The translations under genes and the position numbers were made by a program. From Plasmodium malariae (lineage: Eukaryota; Apicomplexa; Aconoidasida; Haemosporida; Plasmodiidae), in assembly GCF_900090045.1 (NCBI RefSeq), contig NC_041777.1:1236501-1300500 (forward strand): DNA of 64,000 nucleotides, given 5' to 3'. Under the pieces are notes generated by a model that worked only from the letters and a program-made list of their open reading frames with translations, did no database searches and was not told where the DNA came from. Numbering within the stretch: the stretch's first letter is position 1; each line of letters begins with the position of its first letter. This document shows positions 53,691 to 64,000 of the stretch, in pieces.

Positions 53691-53747
53691 AACAATGTAT
53701 AATCTATATTCTCTAGATTCTATCTTTTACGTGATGTCAATACTTCG
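53691..53747 (+). promoter_or_regulatory. conserved upstream element of the array genes
   Basis: TATATTCTCTAGATTCTATC then, after a short gap, GTCAATACTTCG, ending about 393 bp before the ATG at 54140. Confidence 0.55.
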
Positions 53748-54139
53748 ATATAGTAAGAAAACATATGTATTTTTTTTGTATTTTTTTTAACAGAAATAAT
53801 AAAGAGAATATTTAATTTCTATGCCATAACAAATAATTAAGTTATAAATTTTTAATATTTAGGAATAAATACAAAATATATTATGTAATGAAAAATAATT
53901 TTTTTTTCTTTAATAACATTAAGATAAAATATATATAAAGCATTTATTATTTTATTTTAACTTGTAAATATTGTAGAGCTCATCGTAGTTATATATGTAT
54001 TATTATAATTAAAAAAAAAAATAAAAATTAATAAAACAAAATTACATAAATAATATATTAGCTTTTATTATCCTAAGAATATCTTATTATTCTTATTATT
54101 TTCCTTATAATATATAATATAACAATAAAAATTTATATC

Positions 54140-55045
54140 ATGGAACAAAATATTAAGTCAATCTTATTTATTAAAATTACTCTGTTTATACTTTTAAACT
54201 GGTTATGTTATTTTAACAATGTTGTGGTATGAAAATATTAATTAAGGATATTTGTACTTTTTGTATATTTGGTATTTTATTTAAATTAACACTGTTATTC
54301 TCCATTATTTTATTTATTCTACTATTTAAAAAATATTTTTGTTATTTTTTTCTTTTTTTTTTAGTGTACTTTCACTACATCTATAAATTACAATTGTAAC
54401 GTTGGTACAAAATTAGCTTCAAGAGCTCGTAGATTACTAGCAAAATATAAGCAGAATAAGAATTCCTATATAACAGGGTTAAATGAGAATATATCACGCA
54501 ATGATGGAGTATATGAAAAAAAAAACATGTATAATAAAAAAAAAAGGAACGTGGAAGAAAAGAAGCAATATAATAGATCTTTATTAAATAAGGGGCAATA
54601 CTATACAGAAATTGTCGATTATAATAATGGAATGTTTGATGGAAAACATTTCCATTTTGAAAAAAAATTGATTAAAAAAATAGATTATGATAATTTTCTT
54701 GAAAGAAAAAGGAGAATTAATGATATACTTTTAAAAAAAATAAAATTTAAAAATTACAGAAATATAGTTGCTATATTTTTCATTTTTTCCTTGTTTGCAG
54801 TAGCAATAGACATAATACCAAGATTAAGGCCTTTGCATAAAGCTTTTAAATCCAGTAATGAGGGTGATATATTGAAATATATATATGATTTTGTAAATGA
54901 ATGGGGAGATTCAGTAAATAAATATATTTATATTACATTATATTGTGTACTTATGCTTATATTGATTATAATACTTGTAATGGGAATTTGCAAGATCTTA
55001 AGAAATAATGAAAAATATAATAAAATTAAATTGATGGTCCAGTAA
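54140..55045 (+). CDS. fam-m-type exported protein (exons 54140-54226 and 54365-55045)
   Basis: Predicts 255 residues. Exon 1 is 29 codons (MEQNIKSILFIKITLFILL...). The intron runs from GT at 54227 to AG at 54364. RLLAK lies at residues 52-56, here preceded by two further arginines (SRARRLLAK). A very lysine-rich stretch (YNKKKRNVEEKKQ) leads to the m-type block GQYYTEIVDYNNGMFDGKHF, then FEKKLIKKIDYDNFLERKRR and LLKKIKFKNY. Membrane segment 1 is about 162-180, the loop about 35 residues, membrane segment 2 about 215-238, and the tail KILRNNEKYNKIKLMVQ. It follows the l-type gene at 49897 as an l-then-m doublet about 3.2 kb apart. Confidence 0.93.
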
Positions 55046-58000
55046 AATGAGTAATAAAAGGAGTATATACTTATGTAATTAAGCCTTTAATATTAAGTAA
55101 TATCTGTAGTATTTTTAGTGATATTCTTAATAAGAATGCATATAATTTCTAAAATATTGTGAATTCTCAAGAGTATAATTATTCGTTTTGATACGTAACA
55201 ATATATATATATGTTCATCGCTTTTTGTGTATTTAAACGTTTAAAATATTTCTAATTTGTATTTTAATATATAATTTAAGGATAACTAAAAATACTTGTT
55301 ATAATGATAATATTTGTATAAGTAAACAGACTTCTATGAATAATATATATATGTACATTGAATTGAATAAATAATAGAATTTTTCATAAAATTTTATAGA
55401 ACTCTGTTAAATTATATTTTAACTAACAATTAATGACTTGTATTCTGTACTTTGTTTTATTAAAAAATTATTATTTCTTAAGATAATTAAATGAAAATAT
55501 ATTATTGGTTTTAAATTAATAATAAACTTGTCTTTTCTAGTATTTTGTAAACCTATGTGATTACTGAATGCTGTAGTGATATATATATGTAATTATATAT
55601 TTTTACATAGAAAATCACTAATATTTATTTTATATGTTATTTTTTATGAAAAGTATGTAACATAATATATTTAGTGAAAAAATATTCTTAAAATTCTTTT
55701 AGTTTTTTTTTATCGTATAATTGTGAAAATACAATTATATAATGAAATAATATTCTTTTTGAATGTGAAAGATTTATGATTGTTTAAAAATTGAGTGTAT
55801 TATGAAACTTCATAAATAATTGAAGAAAAAAAGAAATTATTACATTATTATTGTTCTTATATATATCGTTGATCCTTTTCTTTTTAATTTATTTTAATTT
55901 ATGTTATACTGAAAATATATAAATATATTATTTGTAGCTTTTATTTTTTAAATTATTAAAAAATTAAATTTATTAATTAGATATAATCCAATATTAATAG
56001 GTAATATTTTTATTTAATTAAAATGTAATAATTAACATTATAAACTCTACTAAGAGAATATAAAATTTTTACATTTTATGAAAGAATTGAAGTATATAAA
56101 ATATATATAAGTTCGTTACTGAAAATATAATTAAAAGTAATTCTGTTTAATTTTCTATTTATTTTTTTTAAGGCAATATAATCATTGTGTTATACTCTGA
56201 TAAAAAATTGTTGTGTTTATTCCATTAGTCTTTTATAATAATAAAATATCTTATTTTTATTAGTAATTGTAAAAAGTAGAATTAGAACATATACTTAATG
56301 TTTTCAAATTAACAATTGTATAAAAGCATTATTAATAATTATAGCCTGGTCAAATATATTTTATGTTTACATCAAACATATTAGGGGTTAATGGTCATAA
56401 TATATTTTATCACTTATATTTTGTTTATATATTATTTTATCTTAATTATTATTTCCATGGGTGAATATTTATAGAAAAAGATTTATATCTAGGCATTTGA
56501 AATGATAGTTACATAAAAGATATATATAAACTTCATAGATTATGTATATTTTACTACTAACAAAAAGATTATTAATGAATGTTTGCTTAAATATTTCAAA
56601 AATTATATAACAATTACTGATAGTTTCTTTACTATTACTTTCATATTTAAATAATATTTACAATATATATATTAAAGTTTTGATATAAGTAATGCAACAT
56701 AATTGTTGAATTAAAAATAATGAAATGCTTATTTTATAAATAATATATCGTATCTCTTTTTTTTTTACGTAAATTAGTTAATTTTTTTTTTTTTTTGATG
56801 AGTTTATGGATAGCATTATTATATTACCCTATTATTATAGTAAGAATAATATGCTTATTTTAGTATCTACTAAATAACTATGGTACCTAATTTTAATTAT
56901 GCACATATTATTAAAGTGCTATTATAAATTCAATTATTTTTAAATTGTTTTAAATTTATAATAACTCGTTTTAATACAATGAATTTTTATGATTAATGTT
57001 TAATAAAAAATATAACAGTTTAGTACATCTTTAAAGGCCCTAATTTATAACTTCTATTCCTTATGTTATTATAATATAAAATCGGGAACTTAAGTACAGA
57101 AACGTAAGCCTAAAGCCTAAATAATGTATCTATGAAGTGTACTAACGTTAGTATTTAAATAAAAGAAAATTTTATAAATGTTTTAGGATTTATACTTAGA
57201 TTTATCATTTGTTTGATTTATTTCTACTTTCATTCTAATTTATATCCTCTCATTCATTGAACTATAAATTTTGTTGTTTATTATTTACAATTTTTTTAAT
57301 AAAAGAATATTTCCAATTATTAAGTAAAAGAGTTTACCCATTTTGCATTTTTTTTATACGCTCAAAATATTTAAGTAAATACAACTTTTGTAATTTTCTT
57401 AGATGTTTTTTCTATTACTTCCTTTATTTATGCACTATTTCTACACTTATCAATCATTTTTGACATATGAATGTATAAAAGTTATCATTACATGCCATTC
57501 CCATATCATACCAACTTTTCAACCTTTTATACTCGTTATACGTGGTATATATATATAAGTGAATTCATGATATAAGTGTTTTGTCTACGAATATATTTAT
57601 TTATATATTAAATTATGCAATTATTTATTTTTTGTTAATATGGAATATTACGTTACAATATGTGTTGGAAATTGAGGAGAACAATGGAAATTTAGTGCCT
57701 CCTATTTTTATTATTAAAAAAGTAAAAAGAATAAAGAAATATATATCTGTGTGAAAAAACGGTAAAACAATAAAAAATATTTTTACAAGAACACTTAGAA
57801 GAAATAAAAAGAAAAGGAATTATAAAATTTTAGATAATATACATAAAAGAAATGTAGAAGGTAAAAATAAATATAGATTCATTTGAGAATCTCCTGAGAA
57901 AAAAAAAATATATATAATAGTATAAAAACTCACTAGAAAATATTTAAATATTTTAAATTTTTATAATAATAGTTAAATATATAGAGTGCTATCATTTCAA

Positions 58001-58959
58001 TTTATATGAAATAAATAATACAAAAATTACAAATATATATTTATGAATAATATTACTAAATGGGATAATGTTAAACATTAAGATAAAAAATTATTATTAA
58101 CTCATTTTTGAGTGGTAACAATATAATAACTCTTAAGACAATAAATTAAGGGCAATATCATATCTCTACTGTTATATATTAAACAAATGAAGCTCGAGTT
58201 ATGTAATGAAATCAAGTACACTTTATACTCAGTTATTATATAATATTAAAAACTTTAAAAAATTTACCCTAATAAAGAATTTTATATTTATAGTGTAATT
58301 TTAATTGAAGAATGAATTGTTCATATATTCACTAATAAATTAAAATCTAAATAAAAATATTTAATTATATTAGTTATCCTAATTATAGAATTATTATTAT
58401 GATAAATAAAAATAAATGTAGTAACAACTAAGAAATGTCTTTCTGTTTAAAATAATAAAATATTTTTATGTATTACAAGAAAAAAACAAAAGTACTTTAT
58501 TAATATATAATATTCTTCATATATTATATAAATTCTATAGCAAAAAATAATGTGTATACGAAAACATTATTTAAACACTAATGTAATGTATTCAAATAAA
58601 TTGAAAAATCAATTGTAAATTTTTAATTATTAGTGGAAGATTAGGGTCACCATTATATAACTATTCTATGATTTGAGTTAAGGTGAGTTTTAAGTTGTAA
58701 ATACTGATCTCTTCAGTTTTTTTTTTAGTGATCAAGCTTCATTTTTTTTCTATTATTATTTTTATTTTTCCAATAATCATACTCTTCTTTTAAGAAAAAT
58801 ATAATACGTTTATTTCACGTAGATCTATATAGAAAAATAATTAACTTATTTATCTCTATTTTATGTGTTTTTTACTATACATATTTTTATGTTCCTTAGT
58901 CTTCATTTATACATGATGAAATATCTACCTTGGAAATTAAATAGATGAAAAATTTCTAA
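55046..58959. other. long intergenic stretch at the right edge of the array
   Basis: Shared 3' flank blocks lie near 55220-55260 and 55475-55540. After that no array-type sequence and no gene were recognised. The open stretch at 57257-57463 is low-complexity. The plus-strand array ends here and minus-strand genes begin. Confidence 0.5.
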
Positions 58960-59993
58960 TTACATTCCGTTCATTTGAATATGATATTTATTGTTTTTAT
59001 TCATTAGTCTATTACATTTTCTTTAAGCCATACTTTCCATTGTTTATTTTCTATCCAATCTCTATAAAAGTATATTATCAAGTTGTTATAGTCTGCCATA
59101 GTTTCTTTATATCACTTCGTCACGGTCGTGATTATGTTATCTATATATTTTTTATTAATACGCTTAATTAAAGAGTTCCACAAATACTTTTCATTTTTTA
59201 ATCTTTCGTCTCATTGTTGATACGCTTCGACTTTTATATAAATATCTGAATCTCCAAGTAATAATTTTTTAAAGAAACGTGTCCAGCAATTAACCTCGTA
59301 TAAAATATACGAATGTGAATCCCATTAATGTTTCTTCTTTTCATTCCAATTATTCAATTTATTCAATTTAGACATCACAATTTTATTGTAGAAGAATATA
59401 TTTTCATTGAACCACCTTTAAAAATATGATATTATATAATATAATCCGTGTGTATTGAACCATCGTATCCAATCGTAGTCACTGCAATTGGAGAATACAT
59501 CATAAAAATTTGATTGATAATCTTCTTTCATACCAGGAACATAATATGACCATTTTTCCTCTAAAATGTACGCAAAATTATTAAATTTCTCATTTCTGTT
59601 TCTAATCCTAGTATTCTTTTACTGTTTAAAATCTTTATCATTTCTTTTTTCTGTTTCATTAACCATAATTTCCATTTATTATTTTTATTTTCTACTAACA
59701 CTATAAATTAACATATTTTTTGCCTTAAGTACACTTTTGGCATAATTTCACGACCATTATAAGATTTACAAAGTGGAGTCTTTATTTTTCCAGTATATAA
59801 CTAAATAACATATTAAAAAAAAAACATATTTTTTATAGTAATATAATTTTTAAATAGAATTAACTAAAACCTAAATTTATTTATTTGAAATATTTTATAC
59901 TACCCCCTTAAAGTAACAATTATCATTTTCAGTGGCAGAACATAATTTAAATATAACGGAAGATGCTGATATGAAAAGGATTATTGCTTTCAT
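58960..59993 (-). pseudogene. tryptophan-rich antigen pseudogene (exon 1 59904-59993; exon 2 from 59800 downward)
   Basis: Minus strand. Exon 1 is an intact 30-codon signal exon (MKAIILFISASSVIFKLCSA...) with GT at 59903-59902. The intron ends at AG 59802-59801. Exon 2 starts LYTGKIKTPLCKSYNGREIM and soon meets an in-frame TAA. Tryptophan-rich sequence continues in shifting frames: NKWKLWLMKQKKEMIKIL, then EEKWSYYVPGMKEDYQ, DYDWIRWFNTHGL, LNNWNEKKKH and VNCWTRFFKK. Near 59024-59055 is DWIENKQWKVWLKENVID. Regularly spaced Trp with Lys/Glu-rich helices matches the tryptophan-rich antigen family (Pv-fam-a type, C-terminal domain PF12319). Many stops and shifts mean no full product is made. The lower boundary is uncertain. 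Confidence 0.8.
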
Positions 59994-60874
59994 ATTTAAT
60001 AATATATAGTTTTATTTTATAATATATATTTTTCAATAAAATATATTATATTACAAAAGCAAACGCTCTAAAATAAAAAGTGCAAATATAATACGTACTA
60101 TAGATAAAGTCTTATAAAATATATTTAAATTATTATATAAAAAAGAATATTAAAATAAATTAATGAATATTATTTATTAAGTTTAAATAAGAAATTAGGT
60201 ATATAAAGAAACTTAAAAATATAAAAATAATTCCTAAATATAGTTATTTTCTTTAATAAAATATTCCCATGTAAATTTGACAAAGGTATCTTAGTTTTTC
60301 TTTATATTAGACAAATTTTTGTCTTTATTGATTATTAAATTTTCTTGATATGTATGTAAGTAGTTGTTTTTTAATATTTTACTTTTCTTTTAAAATGAGC
60401 TTTTTATATAGTTAAATATAGCATAATAATTTTTGCATTTGCGTTTATATGTAAAAATACATTTTATATTTTCAAATTTTACTAATATATATATTACTTT
60501 GTTTAACATGTAATATATAATTTCTTTTTTAATTATTATATGTGAGGCAATATTTACTATTTTTTCGTTAACTATATGTATTATAGTACATTTTTATGTG
60601 TATCATGTTATATACACATTTTCTGTATTTAATTTTTTTTTCAGTTTATATATCCTACTACAGAGTTATAATTATATATAATATCTATGGTTGGAAAATT
60701 CTTCACTTACTCATTGTATGCTTAGTAAAATTGTTTTATGTATTATTTGAATATATTTCATTTTTTTTAATTTTTTTTATAAGTGTAAGTGCGAGTATTA
60801 CCTACTTAGGTCCACTTTTCAATATGCTTTTTTTAAACACTTTTTCATTTTATTTGAAGTTATTAAACAATATT
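59994..60874. other. intergenic DNA between two minus-strand genes
   Basis: A plus-strand open stretch (60596-60901) is strongly hydrophobic, has no family features, and overlaps exon 3 of the pir gene by 27 bp. I do not accept it as a gene. Confidence 0.5.
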
Positions 60875-62603
60875 TCACCTAGTATAATAAGAAAATTGTA
60901 ATCCCCTATTCCCAGTTCTTCTTTTATCCGATTTTGGAGCGCGGATAATAAACTGCCGCATATAGGGATCTTCATAATAATCGTCAATTCTTTTTTTCCT
61001 TGATACTTTTTTATGAAAACATCTTCCAAAAGGAGTAAACTATTATAAAAATAAATAATAATAAATATAATGAATATATTTTTTTTGTAATTATGAAATT
61101 TTATGGAAATTAAAAATAGTAAATTAATACATTTTTTGATTTTATTGAGGAACATTCATTTACTTTATAAAAAAGGAAAATAGTGAACATTATTCCCATT
61201 ATCAGAGTAAATGCGATTCCACCGCGAAAAATTTTGTTTTTGAACATATAAGAATTAGGATTTAATCTGATTTTAATTTTTTTTCCTGGAGCAAACACGT
61301 CCAATTTTACTCCTATAGTATTAGTTTTACGTACATCTGGTTCTATACATTTCCCTGATGTATCTCTTGATAATAGTGGATTTTTACAAGGCGAATTTTT
61401 ATCACTGCTGTTATCTTCAGGTACATGTGATTGTTGTAAAGAGGATGATTGGCTTGATTGTTCTTTGTTTCCTCTTGATATTGAATTATCACGTAGTAAT
61501 TTTGTAGATACAGAAATTCCTCTTTGTCCATAGGTTGTAAAAGGACCAATTACAGAAGTAGCTTGAAGAGAAGGTGATAGTGGCATAATATGAGAATTAT
61601 CAGATGTACGAAACACATGACAATTACGTATTCCACCTTCTTGTGTTGCATGTGTAATTTCTTCATTTGGTATATCTGTGCACTTGATATAATAAATTGA
61701 TCCTGTAATATTTGTTAGGGAATGGCCCCAATGCGTTATACTACCTGATGTTGGAGGTTTCTGAGCTTTTATTAAGTTATCGCACTTTTTACTTTCGTTA
61801 GACTTTAATGTAGACAGAAGTTGGTTAGGATCAAATTCTTCATCGCATTTAAAATAATCTTCGCAGTCTATCAAGAATGAACCATAGCAACATTCATCCT
61901 CCTCTTTACGCTTATTATATAATGTAATAATATATTTAAGGTAATTTTCATATTTATCAGGTGTAACAACTTTACATGTGTCAGATGTTTTAATACTGTC
62001 ATAATTATGAAAATAATCATATAAATATTTCTCTTCTACCATATTATTTAATCTTTGTACAATATCAGTCTTAAAGTCATATTGACAATAATATGCATTA
62101 AAATTATCTTTAAATTTATTTTGAGATTGCAAGAATTTTTCAGTTATAGGTTTGGCTTTATCATCATTTGTATTATCTCCTAAATTTTTTTTTATATTAA
62201 GATATGTCCAGTATTTATAATGTGCACACTGAGTAATATACTCAATTGTATTAAAGTAATTAGATAATCTATCTGCATTTCTTGCAATTTTTTTACAGAG
62301 ATTATAATTTGCATTGTCAGTATTATCTTTTGAATTGTTGAATTCACTACAGTAATTATTGTAACTCGTTCCCTCAACATCATTATTGAGTTCTTTATAT
62401 ATATGATGTGAAGATGATCCTACTAAAATATTTTCCTGAAAATTAAGAGGACACAGTGAATTAGATATAAATTTATAAGCTGTTTTTATATAAATGATTC
62501 AACACATGTTTCCGTAGAATATAGTACTTTAACTATAAGAAATTAATAAACTTTTTAATTTTGATTTAATATATACCCATGAGATATCGCCTGAAATTGA
62601 CAT
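60875..62603 (-). CDS. pir: pir family variant protein, three exons, intact
   Basis: Minus strand, predicting 487 residues. Exon 1 (62577-62603) is nine codons, MSISGDISW. Exon 2 (61164-62435, 424 codons) follows a TTTTCAG acceptor and carries the cysteine-containing extracellular part (for example NYNLCKKIARNADRL and CDEEFDPNQLL). A Ser/Gln/Asp-rich low-complexity stretch follows (SSQSSSLQQSHVPEDNSSDK), then a membrane segment at about 412-431 (GGIAFTLIMGIMFTIFLFYK) ending the exon. Exon 3 (60875-61039, 55 codons with stop) encodes the cytoplasmic tail FTPFGRCFHKKVSRKKRIDD, ending at TGA. Both introns are phase 0 with GT/AG ends. The layout of short exon, long exon with membrane segment and tail exon is typical of pir genes (called mir in P. 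malariae). Members are variant antigens of infected red cells, with no known enzymatic role. No PEXEL-like motif is evident. Confidence 0.95.
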
Positions 62604-64000
62604 TTTTGTTTGACAAAAGTAAAATATAAAAATAAATCATAACATTAAATATTAATTTATCCAAATATAAAAAATAAAGGCATACCTATTAATGGTACAT
62701 TATATATTGTTTTGTATTAATTATATAAAATAAATAAATATTTTTTAAGAGGACATATTCGATAATTCTGGTTAAGGATTAATTTTCCGTAACGCTTCTA
62801 ACATTTAATAAAATATTAATTTTTAATTTTCAATCAAATAAAATAAATAATGAGTTTAAAATTATACTGTAAAAACTATAGAATTAAAAGTTAATGTATT
62901 ATTTGTAAATATTTTATTTATTTTATTAATATGTTACATAATACAAAATTATTTCATTATTTTAGTCTTTTAATAATAGTATTTATCAATTTTGTACTTT
63001 AAATATTTTGTCAATATACAAATTTCCACGTAATAACTATATCTTCAGTATGAATAATTTTATGGATTTTACGTTTATTACTATTTTAATATAATTATTT
63101 TGTAGAAACTCTTCTGGATTCTAGAGTATTATAAATAAATTTTTCGTCAAAATTATTTGAATAACTACATAAAATTTTTCATTTATAAATGTGACAGAAT
63201 TATCACATAAGAATATACATATGAATCATAAAAAACAATTGATTTAAAATTAGATAAAAAAATAATTATCCCTATAATATTAGCAGTTATCATTGCTCTA
63301 CTTAAAGAATTGTACATGAATTTATTGTAAGAAAATGGTTCTTTGAATTTCTATACATTATATTAATTATTATTTTAATTATTTTTTTTTTTTTATTTAC
63401 TTTAAATAACATATAAAATTTTTTATATCTAAAGTGTTAAAAATATGAGCATAACAAGAATGTATATTACATTATATTATGAGGTAAAAAGTTATTATTT
63501 ATAAAGGAAAGAATAAACACTTTTATATTTTTATCATAATAATAATGGTATTTTATAATGATATTAAAATGAACTGATATCATATAAATTAAAGATTTAA
63601 AATATGCCAAATATTATTTTTATTGTGTTCAGGATATAAAATAATTATGAAAAGAGTTATAATGGAATTGTGAAATTCACAAAAGTTTTATGATATCTTA
63701 TTTATACACCTTCTGCTACTTAAAATTGTATTAATCCCAAAATATAATAGAATTATAGTAAATTTTATTTTTTCATTTTTTTGTAGGTAATTTTTTGCAA
63801 TAGAAATTTTTCGTTTTGAGTGCATTAAAATAAGATATGTTTCGTATAATAATCACATAATATCTTAAAATATTTTGGAATAAAAATATTATGTAAGATA
63901 CCATCAGCATTATGTATGTAAACAGCATGAATTTCTATCTTATTGGAGTTTTGCTCATGACATAATGACATTAAATGATTTTTCAAAATAAGTAATAGGA
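62604..64000. other. upstream region of the pir gene
   Basis: No gene recognised to the window edge. As the pir gene reads leftward, its promoter should lie here, but I see no element shared with the plus-strand array. Confidence 0.5.

Noticed and set aside
60596..60901. Plus-strand hydrophobic open stretch of 101 codons
   Set aside because: It overlaps the 3' end of the pir tail exon on the other strand, has no recognisable domain, and consists of T-rich low-complexity translation.
60850..61155. Minus-strand open stretch of 101 codons over the pir 3' end
   Set aside because: It is an out-of-frame reading through pir intron 2 and exon 3. The frame set by the splice sites gives the conserved FTPFG tail instead.

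Overview
This is a subtelomere-type window from a malaria parasite, most likely Plasmodium malariae. The evidence is the extreme AT content with poly-A/T tracts and AT microsatellites, short phase-0 introns, and above all a tandem array of two-exon, two-membrane-segment genes that I recognise as the fam-l and fam-m families. These occur with pir genes and a decayed tryptophan-rich antigen gene. I assign the letters l and m from memory of the families. The sequence itself shows only two clear types. The l-type has a CIFETKK...EKKIFKELDY block and a YYHKKVKK tail. The m-type has a YYTE..DYN.G block, then MFDGKHFHF, and a KILRNNEKY..IKLM tail.

Layout, left to right: m-type with one frameshift and exon 1 outside the window (122-798); l-type (5093-6080); a two-exon gene of a third type (9047-9924); pir pseudogene on the minus strand (12660-13627); l-type (16521-17498); decayed m-type (20986-21873); l-type (24460-25444); a 2.1 kb segment A of unknown nature (about 28860-31000); m-type (33709-34594); an unidentified decayed coding stretch (37115-37980); l-type with two homopolymer frameshifts (39062-40053); segment B, a diverged copy of A (about 42320-44420); a decayed two-exon exported-protein gene (47129-48040); l-type (49897-50910); m-type (54140-55045); tryptophan-rich antigen pseudogene on the minus strand (58960-59993); and one intact three-exon pir gene on the minus strand (60875-62603). 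All array genes lie on the plus strand, and the pir and tryptophan-rich genes lie on the minus strand. The l and m types tend to alternate as l then m doublets.

All array genes share one plan. A signal-sequence exon, normally exactly 29 codons, is followed by a short intron. Exon 2 carries R-[LI]-L-x-K as its 23rd to 27th codons in all ten recognisable members, including the pseudogenes. The homology continues into the flanks. A two-part element of ATATTCTCTACATTCTATAT type lies about 320-410 bp upstream of most start codons, an A-rich tract lies nearer the ATG, and shared motifs lie about 150-450 bp beyond the stops. The array therefore appears to have grown by duplication of whole gene-plus-promoter units. 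From what is known of these families, the products are expected to be secreted and exported to the infected red cell. That is inference here. No tRNA, rRNA, CRISPR or telomere repeat was recognised.
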